This document shows positions 1 through 5,209 of a DNA stretch of 5,209 bases, one piece after another. The notes below the pieces were generated by a model. The model was given only the letters and a program-made list of their open reading frames with translations, was not told the origin of the DNA and did no database searches. A program made the position numbers and the translations under genes. Each line of letters starts with the position of its first letter. The stretch's first letter is position 1. Source of the DNA: DATFAS01 sp035254305. Lineage in GTDB: Bacteria; Bacillota; Bacilli; Aneurinibacillales; RAOX-1. Where the stretch lies: assembly GCA_035254305.1 (NCBI GenBank), contig DATFAS010000096.1:1-5209 (forward strand), in the 5' to 3' direction.

Positions 1-177
1 TTATGTATACTTATATCAGCCTTTGAATTTCCTTCTCTAGAACACCCCATTAGAAACATTAACCGATTTTTCCAATCTTCCACTAATGCATTCGACCTTC
101 TTTTTATGATAAATTACAACTTGTCTCATTGAACGTAAGGAATTTAAAAATATATTTGAGAAGGAGATTGATCATTT
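1..177. other. Left-edge intergenic region upstream of the secreted-protein gene
   Basis: This AT-rich stretch holds no convincing gene. Its right end carries the ribosome binding site of the gene starting at 178. A TATGAT hexamer at 105-110 could be a sigma-A -10 box, but no good -35 box lies 16-18 bases upstream, so no promoter is assigned. On the minus strand a frame is open from a GTG at 83 to the window edge (about 27 codons), with only a poorly spaced AGAAGG in front of it. It may be the start of a leftward gene or chance, and the window cuts it off. Confidence 0.5.
158..166 (+). promoter_or_regulatory. Ribosome binding site of the secreted-protein gene
   Basis: GAGAAGGAG is a strong Shine-Dalgarno sequence. 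The gap from its end to the ATG at 178 is 11 bases, slightly longer than the usual 7-9. No better in-frame start lies nearby, and the ATG begins a textbook signal peptide, so this start is well supported. Confidence 0.8.
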
Positions 178-2511
178 ATGACACGAAACAAGTTTGTGGC
201 CCTTCTCTCTATTGCATCTCTCATTGTAAGTTTAACTACACCAATCGTGGCAAGTGCAGCTACTACTGTAAGTGTAATAGGTGTACAAGCCGTTAATACT
301 AGTGTTTCTAATACTGATTATAAAGATTTAGGGGAAATTAAATTAGAAGTTCCTGTATCCGATTTGAATCCAAACGATTCATTTTTATTAAGATTACCAT
401 CTGATTTCAATTTAAACATCCCTACTGCAGTGAATACAACGACAGATCTATCGAGAGCAACCATTACAAAGCCTGACGGATCTGTGGAGCCATTGATTCA
501 GGTCATTGGCAGCCAAGATCCTTGGAATGATGGGATTGCTAATCATCTTGCTGTATACCAAACGAACCCAAATGAATTAAAGGTAGTGGTTACGAACGCA
601 GCCAAGGCTCCAAGTGCGGGTTCAGAAAGTAACACGACTTTCAAAATCAATCTTGGTAGTGTTTATGTTCCAGGAAATACTACAAACACCATCCAAGCTG
701 TCATTGAAGCAAAACCTGGGATTGCCTTTGGGAATGAATCGATCCCTATTGCTACGGTAGGTAATGGTACTGTTTCTGTTTCCATAGATTCTTCCAAAAC
801 CATTACGGAGAATGGTGACGGTACATTAGATACTATTCGATTTAAAGAAGATAGCCCTGGTTCTATGAAAGCTGGAAACGATAGCATTAAGCTGAAGTTA
901 CCTGCTGGCTTTGAATGGACTGATAGCAGCTATGCCGTGAACTTCGAATACGGAGATAGCCAAGCGGTAGGCCATATCACCGCTACACGTTCTGTAGACA
1001 CGAGTGAGATCGATCTTCAGGTTCCAGCTGCAACGAATGCAGCAAGTTATTTTACCATTCGCAATGCTGCGATTCGAGTAAATGACTCCACACTAGCTAA
1101 GTATGGTGAATTGAACTTAGGTGTTAGTGGATCAAGCAAAACAAACATCACATCATTAGTTATTGGTAACTATATGGCTTTCGGAGCAACAGCAGTTGCC
1201 CAAAACCCAACCGATGTGATCGCAGGTCGAGCTGGTGTGGGTGATGCAGACCAAACAAAAACAGGTCAAATCATCATCGAGGAGAATGCCCCGGGTTCTT
1301 TACGCATGGGTGGTACGATCCGAATCCAATTAACAGGTGGTGCGAAATGGGCAGTAGATCAAAAAGGCCAATTAGCTCAGCCTCCTCAAATCAATACAAC
1401 TTTGTCTGATTTACAAGGATTAGAATTCGATGAAACGGTGGGAAATCATGGTTGGGAGCTTGTCGGTAATTCTGGGGATACCATTATGGCCACTGTAAAA
1501 GCAATCTCCAACGGGATGCACGGTGGAAAATTTGTATTCGATAATGGACTTCTTGATCTTCCGGCTGATACCCAAGCAACAGATATACACGCTGTAGTGA
1601 GTGGAAATGCTGGGGTAACTGGTGATGCTGGGGTAATCGCTAAAGTAATTCCACCCGTTTCAATAGGTATTACAGATTCTACTCCAAATCACATTCAAGC
1701 AGGTGTTCAAGACCGTACGATTAGTAATGTGGTCGTTAAAGAAAATACGGCTGGGGCGATTAACGCACCAAAGGGTTCTACTCCATTTGTTCGTTTTACG
1801 TTCCAACCTGGTGTGAAGCCAAATAACCCTGACCCATCACAAATTAAGGTAGACGGTGATCTTGTACTTGACACAACTAGCATCAACACGAATACAGACT
1901 CTCAAGGTCGTTGGTATATCGAAATACCTGTACGTTCCACAAGCGGGACACCTTCAACCATTACGTTAATGAATGAAAAGGTGACCGTTGATCGTTCTGT
2001 ACCTGAAGGAAATATCGTGGTTGAGCTAGCAGGTTCTATGGTTCAAACAGCCGGTCTAGTAACGAATGACTTCCCAAGTTCAAATTCTGTAGCAAGTGTT
2101 GCTGCAGCAAGTGTAGTCGTTGCTTCCAATGGTAATGTTGCAAATGCTGCTAAATTCACGATCGGATCTCTAGGCTACACTGTGAATGAGCAAACAAAGT
2201 TGATGGATGTGGCACCATTCATAGATGAGAATGGACGTACACAATTACCTGTACGTGCCGTATCGGGAGCCCTTGGAGCCATGGTTGGTTGGGACCCACA
2301 AGATGGAACCGTAACGATTCTTAAAGATGGGAAAGCTGTCTCTATTACTGTAGGTAGTTATGTGATGAATGTCGGTGGCGTATTTGTTCAAAATGATAGT
2401 GCTCCGTTGATTAAAGATGGACGTGTATTCCTACCTCTACGAATCATTGCTGAAGCTCTTGGGGCTGAAGTAACTTGGAATGCAGAAACTCAAACGGTTT
2501 ATCTAAACTAG
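178..2511 (+). CDS. Secreted multi-module protein with C-terminal stalk (copper amine oxidase N-terminal-like) domain
   Basis: This is a 777-residue exported protein. Seen directly: a signal peptide with basic N-terminus (MTRNK), hydrophobic core (about residues 6-24) and an ASA cleavage motif at 25-27; then about four related beta-rich modules over residues 31-650; an Ala/Val/Ser/Asn linker (about 635-658); and a C-terminal domain (about 659-777). The last domain contains two copies of a DGR-x-x-LPxR...ALGA-x-V-x-W pattern (682-706 and 747-767). That pattern is the hallmark of the copper amine oxidase N-terminal-like family (PF07833), called the stalk domain. In Firmicutes this domain occurs on many cell-surface or secreted proteins and does not itself imply amine oxidase activity; no catalytic oxidase domain is present. 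There are no cysteines, LPxTG motif, SLH domain or C-terminal membrane helix. Likely role: an extracellular structural, adhesive or wall-associated protein; ligand unknown. It is transcribed alone, with a terminator directly behind it. Confident about secretion and the stalk domain, not about function. Confidence 0.9.
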   Translation: MTRNKFVALLSIASLIVSLTTPIVASAATTVSVIGVQAVNTSVSNTDYKDLGEIKLEVPVSDLNPNDSFLLRLPSDFNLNIPTAVNTTTDLSRATITKPDGSVEPLIQVIGSQDPWNDGIANHLAVYQTNPNELKVVVTNAAKAPSAGSESNTTFKINLGSVYVPGNTTNTIQAVIEAKPGIAFGNESIPIATVGNGTVSVSIDSSKTITENGDGTLDTIRFKEDSPGSMKAGNDSIKLKLPAGFEWTDSSYAVNFEYGDSQAVGHITATRSVDTSEIDLQVPAATNAASYFTIRNAAIRVNDSTLAKYGELNLGVSGSSKTNITSLVIGNYMAFGATAVAQNPTDVIAGRAGVGDADQTKTGQIIIEENAPGSLRMGGTIRIQLTGGAKWAVDQKGQLAQPPQINTTLSDLQGLEFDETVGNHGWELVGNSGDTIMATVKAISNGMHGGKFVFDNGLLDLPADTQATDIHAVVSGNAGVTGDAGVIAKVIPPVSIGITDSTPNHIQAGVQDRTISNVVVKENTAGAINAPKGSTPFVRFTFQPGVKPNNPDPSQIKVDGDLVLDTTSINTNTDSQGRWYIEIPVRSTSGTPSTITLMNEKVTVDRSVPEGNIVVELAGSMVQTAGLVTNDFPSSNSVASVAAASVVVASNGNVANAAKFTIGSLGYTVNEQTKLMDVAPFIDENGRTQLPVRAVSGALGAMVGWDPQDGTVTILKDGKAVSITVGSYVMNVGGVFVQNDSAPLIKDGRVFLPLRIIAEALGAEVTWNAETQTVYLN
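268..2127 (+). repeat. Four divergent tandem protein modules (~150 residues each) within the secreted protein
   Basis: A recurring signature marks each module: a short strand, then an acidic [KE]-E-[ND]-x-x-G-[SA] turn, then a strand, then LP-x-G-x-x-W or similar. Copies are at residues 213-247 (KEDSPGS...LPAGFEW), 356-391 (EENAPGS...LTGGAKW) and 509-546 (KENTAGA...FQPGV). A weaker first copy is at 51-80 (LGEIKLEV...LRLPSDF). Modules end in similar Val/Gly/Ala-rich strands before the next begins. The copies are diverged at DNA level, so this is an old duplication, not recent repeat expansion. Module borders are approximate. Confidence 0.6.
1603..1638 (+). repeat. 18-bp tandem duplication inside the secreted-protein gene
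   Basis: Two adjacent 18-base units (1603-1620 and 1621-1638) share a perfect 12-base core, ATGCTGGGGTAA, and agree at 14 of 18 positions. They encode the hexapeptides GNAGVT and GDAGVI. The repeat keeps the reading frame and sits at the end of the third module. It looks like a small in-frame slippage duplication in a loop or strand edge. Confidence 0.6.
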
Positions 2512-2514
2512 ACT

Positions 2515-2545
2515 TAAGGTACCCTGTTGGGTACCTTATTTTTCT
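2515..2545 (+). terminator. Rho-independent terminator of the secreted-protein gene
   Basis: A perfect 10-bp stem (TAAGGTACCC at 2515-2524 pairing with GGGTACCTTA at 2529-2538) with a TGTT loop is followed by TTTTTCT. It begins 3 bases after the stop codon. It ends the upstream transcript, so the following small gene must have its own promoter or depend on read-through. Confidence 0.92.
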
Positions 2546-2620
2546 AACAAAGGTCTTATTTGATCAGGTTAATAACCATGCTTACATGGAATATTAGAAT
2601 TGTACAAATAGTTCTTAGTA

Positions 2621-2627
2621 AGGGTGG
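2621..2627 (+). promoter_or_regulatory. Ribosome binding site of the 38-residue gene
   Basis: AGGGTGG is close to the AGGAGG consensus and is spaced 8 bases from the ATG at 2636. This site decides the start and is the main support for this small gene. Confidence 0.65.
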
Positions 2628-2635
2628 AATTAAAT

Positions 2636-2752
2636 ATGGCCAAAGAACAAAAAAATGATCGCAATAAAACGACATGGGATGAAGTAAATGATACTCGAGG
2701 AAAGACAGAAATAATCGATCCTAATAAGGGACCGAAAAGTAAACGCAAATAA
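2636..2752 (+). CDS. Small charged protein of 38 residues, function unknown
   Basis: The frame ATG (2636) to TAA (2752) encodes a very hydrophilic peptide beginning MAKEQKNDRN and ending GPKSKRK. It has 8 Lys, 3 Arg, 4 Asp and 3 Glu, one Trp (residue 14), no Cys and no hydrophobic segment. It is therefore expected to be cytosolic and largely disordered, with net positive charge. The strongest evidence that it is real is an AGGGTGG ribosome binding site (2621-2627) 8 bases before the ATG, plus its position between a terminator and a hairpin. I do not recognise a family. Small basic proteins of this kind in spore formers are sometimes spore or nucleoid associated, but nothing here shows that. 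Its neighbours (a secreted protein upstream, convergent recQ downstream) give no functional hint. It could be a chance frame, though the ribosome binding site and codon use argue against it. Confidence 0.65.
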   Translation: MAKEQKNDRNKTTWDEVNDTRGKTEIIDPNKGPKSKRK

Positions 2753-2760
2753 TACAGCTA

Positions 2761-2785
2761 GGGCAGATAAGAATTCTATCTGCCC
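2761..2785. terminator. Hairpin between convergent genes, possible bidirectional terminator
   Basis: A perfect 9-bp inverted repeat (GGGCAGATA at 2761-2769, TATCTGCCC at 2777-2785) encloses a 7-base loop. It lies 8 bases after the stop of the small plus-strand gene and 16 bases after the stop of the minus-strand recQ gene, so it could end both transcripts. Neither flank has a true T-run: AAAGCAAG on the plus side and TAGCTGTATTATTT on the minus side, the latter being slightly better. It may be a weak terminator or an RNA 3'-end stabiliser. Confidence 0.55.
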
Positions 2786-2801
2786 AAAGCAAGTTTACGA
2801 A

Positions 2802-4571
2802 TTAAGAATTTACCATGGCTAGCGCTTCAAGGAATGACTCCCCATATGCAGCAAGCTTTGCTTCTCCAACACCTTTGACCTGAAGAAGCTCATATCTCGT
2901 TTGTGGTAGTTGGATGGCCATTTCTCGAAGGGTACTATCCGAAAAAACCAAATAAGGGGGAATTCCTTGCTGATCTGCAATCTGTTTACGCAAATCACGA
3001 AGTTTCTGAAATATCTGATCATCTGTTTGCTCGTTGCGGTGTATTCGGTGAGAACGACGATAGACCTTTTCCTCTCCTTTGATCACTCCAACTGCTGGAG
3101 GAAGTAGGGATAGAACAGGGTATCGGCTATCCGTTAAGTTTAGGTATCCATCCGCTATAATCAGCCCAATAAGTTCTATAAGCTCCTTTTCCGATCGTTC
3201 TCGCATAATCCCATATGTTGAGAGCTTGTCTAGTCCAAGCTCAATCAGGCGTTTTCCCGTTGAACCCCGTAATACCTGTGCAACTGTGGTGATCCCAAAT
3301 CTTTCATTCATCCTACGAACACAGGAGATAATCTTCTGCGCTTCAACCGTAATATCTTCTAGCTCACTCTGATCATTACAATTCTCACAATGACCACAAA
3401 CTTCGAAATCTACTTCCTGACCAAAATACTGAAGGATATAGCGGCGTAGACAATGACGTGTATGGCAATAATCAGTCATTGTTCGAAGGCGGCTAAGCTC
3501 GAGTGCTTTACGTTCAGGAGATGCAGTAGATTGTTCGATTAAATATTTCTGAGTGAGAATATCCTGTGCCTGGAAAAATAGGATACATTCCCCTGATTCA
3601 CCATCTCGGCCCGCACGCCCTGCTTCCTGATAGTAAGCCTCCATATTTCTAGGTAGATTCCAATGCAGCACAAAGCGGACATTCGATTTATCAATTCCCA
3701 TCCCGAAGGCGTTGGTTGCCACAATCACTCGGATATCATCCTGTAGAAAAGCTTGTTGGACCTCTGATCTTTCCTTATCACTCAGGCCAGCATGGTATTT
3801 TCCCGCAGCCACTCCCCATTTCAGGAGTAATTCGTATACAGCATCAGTTTCCTTGCGGGTTGCTGCATAGATAATTCCCGCTTCTCTCGAATGCTCTCGT
3901 ATATATTCTCGTACATAATCCTCTCGATTCGTACCTCGCAGGACAGAAAAGGACAAATTTGGGCGATCAAAACCAGTAATATGCACACAAGGTGCTTCTA
4001 ATCCAAGAAGTCTACTAATATCTCTACGGACCCCATCAGTTGCAGTTGCCGTAAAGGCGGCTACCTTCGGCCTGGACCTTAGCCCAGCTACAAACGAAGC
4101 AATCCGCAAATAGCTCTTACGAAAATCATGTCCCCACGAGGAGACACAATGTGCTTCATCAATGGCTAGAAAAGGGATCGTCAAGCTCTGAGCAAATGCT
4201 ACGAAATTTTCTGCCTCTAAACGTTCTGGTGCTATATAGAGCAACTTATAGTAACCAGCAGAAGCATGATTCAAGATTTCCTGGACCTCTTTCCAGCTAA
4301 GAGAGCTATTCAGATAAGCTGCCCTCACTCCATAACTAGCCAATGCATCAACCTGATCTTTCATTAGAGAGATGAGTGGAGAAATCACTAACGTTGTTCC
4401 AGGCAAAAGTAAGGCCGGAATTTGATAACAGATCGACTTCCCGCCGCCCGTTGGCATAATTCCAACAGTATCCCGACCACTTAATATATCTTCGATCACC
4501 TGTTTTTGGCCCGGACGAAAATCATCGTATCCATAAATTCGTTTCAATTTTTCCCTGGCTTGACTAAGCAT
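2802..4571 (-). CDS. recQ: ATP-dependent DNA helicase RecQ
   Basis: This is a 589-residue superfamily 2 helicase that unwinds DNA 3'-5' in recombination and replication-fork repair, normally with RecJ and SSB. Visible motifs in order: motif 0 FRPGQ (18-22, Gln22), Walker A PTGGGKS (40-46, Lys45), Walker B DEAH (138-141), the aromatic-rich loop with SSWGHDFR (144-151), FTATAT motif III (173-178), motif V with ATNAFGMGID (285-294) and motif VI QEAGRAGRDG (315-324). The RecQ zinc site is intact: Cys374, Cys392, Cys395 and Cys398. An RQC winged-helix region follows (about 405-495), then an HRDC domain (about 517-584). Full domain set and length match the long bacterial RecQ type (E. coli about 609 residues), not the shorter RecS type lacking HRDC. 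The ATG at 4571 has GGAGG 8 bases upstream. It is a single-gene unit, convergent with the small gene at 2636. No motif residue appears lost. Confidence 0.97.
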   Translation of the reverse strand: MLSQAREKLKRIYGYDDFRPGQKQVIEDILSGRDTVGIMPTGGGKSICYQIPALLLPGTTLVISPLISLMKDQVDALASYGVRAAYLNSSLSWKEVQEILNHASAGYYKLLYIAPERLEAENFVAFAQSLTIPFLAIDEAHCVSSWGHDFRKSYLRIASFVAGLRSRPKVAAFTATATDGVRRDISRLLGLEAPCVHITGFDRPNLSFSVLRGTNREDYVREYIREHSREAGIIYAATRKETDAVYELLLKWGVAAGKYHAGLSDKERSEVQQAFLQDDIRVIVATNAFGMGIDKSNVRFVLHWNLPRNMEAYYQEAGRAGRDGESGECILFFQAQDILTQKYLIEQSTASPERKALELSRLRTMTDYCHTRHCLRRYILQYFGQEVDFEVCGHCENCNDQSELEDITVEAQKIISCVRRMNERFGITTVAQVLRGSTGKRLIELGLDKLSTYGIMRERSEKELIELIGLIIADGYLNLTDSRYPVLSLLPPAVGVIKGEEKVYRRSHRIHRNEQTDDQIFQKLRDLRKQIADQQGIPPYLVFSDSTLREMAIQLPQTRYELLQVKGVGEAKLAAYGESFLEALAMVNS

Positions 4572-4579
4572 TCATGCAT

Positions 4580-4584
4580 CCTCC
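4580..4584 (-). promoter_or_regulatory. Ribosome binding site of recQ
   Basis: GGAGG on the minus strand lies 8 bases before the ATG at 4571. Two other ATGs, at 4579 and 4575, lie between it and the start, but they are out of frame and closer than a functional spacing allows. This confirms 4571 as the start. Confidence 0.85.
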
Positions 4585-4617
4585 AATGATGTGAACTTCT
4601 TTTTGACTCACCAATCA

Positions 4618-4626
4618 AGTATAGCA
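4618..4626 (-). promoter_or_regulatory. Candidate extended -10 promoter of recQ
   Basis: On the minus strand TGCTATACT fits the extended -10 pattern TGnTATAAT, with five of six bases in the hexamer. Extended -10 promoters tolerate a poor -35 box, and indeed no good -35 is seen 16-18 bases upstream. Transcription would start near 4611 and give a leader of about 40 bases containing the recQ ribosome binding site. This is a pattern match only. Confidence 0.45.
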
Positions 4627-4701
4627 AAACGGCTAATAGTTCGTTAGGAATTTTACCTGTGTGTAGATAGAATTTAAGGAAATTCATAAATTCTGATACA
4701 T

Positions 4702-4736
4702 AAAAAAACGGCAAAACCCAATTGGGCTTTGCCGTT
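4702..4736 (-). terminator. Rho-independent terminator of the MaoC-family gene
   Basis: Read on the minus strand, a 13-bp stem (4736-4724 pairing with 4719-4707, one G-U pair, AATT loop) is followed directly by a run of Ts (4708-4702, the first two overlapping the stem). It begins 7 bases after the stop codon of the gene ending at 4744. It should insulate recQ from transcription coming from that gene. Confidence 0.92.
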
Positions 4737-4743
4737 ACCTATT

Positions 4744-5169
4744 TTATAGACTATCCTTCTTCATCACCAATGCTTCACCATCGACTACGACTTTACCATC
4801 AGGTCTGGTGACGGTTGTTTTTAACCGGATTTGACGTTTGGCGTCGTCCTTTTCCAAAACCTCTACTTCCGCTTGAATCGTTTCACCAATTCGTACAGGA
4901 GCCAAGAATTTTAACGTTTGTGAAAGATAGATTGTATTCGGGCCGGGTAGCTTCATCCCTAATACGGTGGAGATAAAGCTTCCTGTAAGCATACCATGGG
5001 CAATTCGCCCTTTAAAAAAGGTGGATTTCGCATATTCCTCGTCTAGATGCATGGGATTAAAATCTCCTGTTATACCAGCGAAAGAATAAACATCATGTTC
5101 AGCGATGGTTTTACGAAATCTCGCCCTATCCCCAATTTTAATATCATCGTAAGTCAACTCTTTTTGCAA
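4744..5169 (-). CDS. MaoC family dehydratase, (R)-specific enoyl-CoA hydratase (PhaJ-like)
   Basis: This is a single hot-dog-fold enzyme of 141 residues from the proposed TTG start. The hydratase-2 motif YSFAGITGDFNPMHLDEEYA is complete, with catalytic Asp36 and His41 (TTG numbering). It is followed by the conserved GRIAHGML segment that packs near the CoA pocket. The family adds water to trans-2-enoyl-CoA, giving (R)-3-hydroxyacyl-CoA. In PHA producers this links beta-oxidation to polyhydroxyalkanoate synthesis; elsewhere it serves fatty-acid or acyl-CoA turnover. Length fits PhaJ-type proteins (about 135-145 residues). Start choice: an ATG at 5190 would give 148 residues, but no ribosome binding site precedes it. 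GGAGGAG (5182-5176) sits correctly before the TTG at 5169 and the homologous region begins right after. The window ends 40 bases upstream, so operon membership cannot be judged. No PHA synthase is visible, so the substrate is unproven. Confidence 0.92.
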   Translation of the reverse strand: MQKELTYDDIKIGDRARFRKTIAEHDVYSFAGITGDFNPMHLDEEYAKSTFFKGRIAHGMLTGSFISTVLGMKLPGPNTIYLSQTLKFLAPVRIGETIQAEVEVLEKDDAKRQIRLKTTVTRPDGKVVVDGEALVMKKDSL

Positions 5170-5175
5170 AACAAA

Positions 5176-5182
5176 CTCCTCC
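5176..5182 (-). promoter_or_regulatory. Ribosome binding site that selects a TTG start for the MaoC-family gene
   Basis: GGAGGAG on the minus strand is the strongest Shine-Dalgarno sequence near this gene. Its GGAGG core lies 8 bases before the TTG at 5169. It falls inside the frame if translation began at the ATG at 5190, which has only AT-rich sequence before it. Confidence 0.75.
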
Positions 5183-5195
5183 ATCTCCATTTATA

Positions 5196-5201
5196 TTTAT
5201 A
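5196..5201 (-). promoter_or_regulatory. Possible -10 box of the MaoC-family gene
   Basis: TATAAA on the minus strand, with a second copy overlapping the ATG at 5195-5190, resembles a sigma-A -10 element. If the first is used, transcription would start at about 5189, just before the ribosome binding site. This would exclude the ATG at 5190 from the message. The -35 region lies outside the window, so this is tentative. Confidence 0.25.
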
Positions 5202-5209
5202 TTTTCCCA

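Noticed and set aside
129..156. TTGAAC (129-134) and TATATT (151-156) with 16-base spacing as a sigma-A promoter
   Set aside because: Transcription would begin near 163, inside the ribosome binding site (158-166), leaving the message without it. The match is probably just AT-rich sequence.
663..887. Minus-strand open frame of 74 codons inside the secreted-protein gene
   Set aside because: It is an antisense shadow of a well-supported coding region, and the encoded peptide resembles no family.
2152..2511. Calling the secreted protein a copper amine oxidase
   Set aside because: Only the N-terminal-like stalk domain is present. The catalytic domain with the topaquinone tyrosine and copper-binding histidines is absent.
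2567..2607. Short palindromes GGTTA-A-TAACC, CATG-CTTA-CATG and TTGTACAA as operator sites
   Set aside because: Each is very short (4-5 bp arms) and matches no operator I know. Such palindromes are common by chance in AT-rich intergenic DNA.
2560..2609. Possible promoter for the 38-residue gene (TTGATC/TACATG or CTTACA/TACAAA)
   Set aside because: Both pairs match the consensus at only about half to two-thirds of positions and neither stands out in this AT-rich stretch. A promoter is needed here but cannot be placed.
2910..3372. Plus-strand open frames (2910-3107 and 3079-3372) opposite recQ
   Set aside because: They lie antisense to the conserved RQC and HRDC coding region, and their products are not protein-like.
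1..5209. A novel defence, mobile or multi-gene system
   Set aside because: The genes are separated by terminators and differ in function. RecQ is the standard housekeeping form, and there are no transposase, integrase, CRISPR, toxin-antitoxin or inverted-repeat boundaries.

Overview
The window looks like an ordinary chromosomal segment of a low-to-moderate GC, spore-former-type Firmicute. The best guess is Paenibacillaceae (Brevibacillus- or Paenibacillus-like). The reasons are strong purine-rich ribosome binding sites, compact rho-independent terminators, a secreted protein ending in a copper-amine-oxidase-N-terminal ('stalk') domain as is common in that group, and a Bacillus-style RecQ with RQC and HRDC domains. 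The taxon is an inference from family knowledge; no rRNA or other marker is present.

Layout. Positions 1-177 are a non-coding leader with a clear ribosome binding site at its end. Positions 178-2511 (+) encode a 777-residue, cysteine-free secreted protein with a signal peptide, about four tandem beta-rich modules and a C-terminal stalk domain, closed by a strong terminator (2515-2545). Positions 2636-2752 (+) encode a small charged protein of 38 residues with a good ribosome binding site. It is easily missed because of its size. A 9-bp hairpin (2761-2785) separates it from the convergent recQ gene (2802-4571, -). RecQ has its own ribosome binding site and a candidate extended -10 promoter. 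At 4702-4736 lies the terminator of the next leftward gene, a MaoC/PhaJ-type hot-dog enoyl-CoA hydratase (4744-5169, -), whose real start is probably a TTG codon and not the upstream ATG at 5190.

Working together. The genes appear functionally unrelated: an envelope or secreted protein, a small unknown, a DNA-repair helicase and a lipid-metabolism enzyme. Each larger gene has its own terminator or promoter signals, so this is a set of single-gene transcription units and not an operon. I see no mobile element, CRISPR array, tRNA or rRNA, and no sign of a new multi-gene system. The least understood items are the modular secreted protein and the 38-residue protein.
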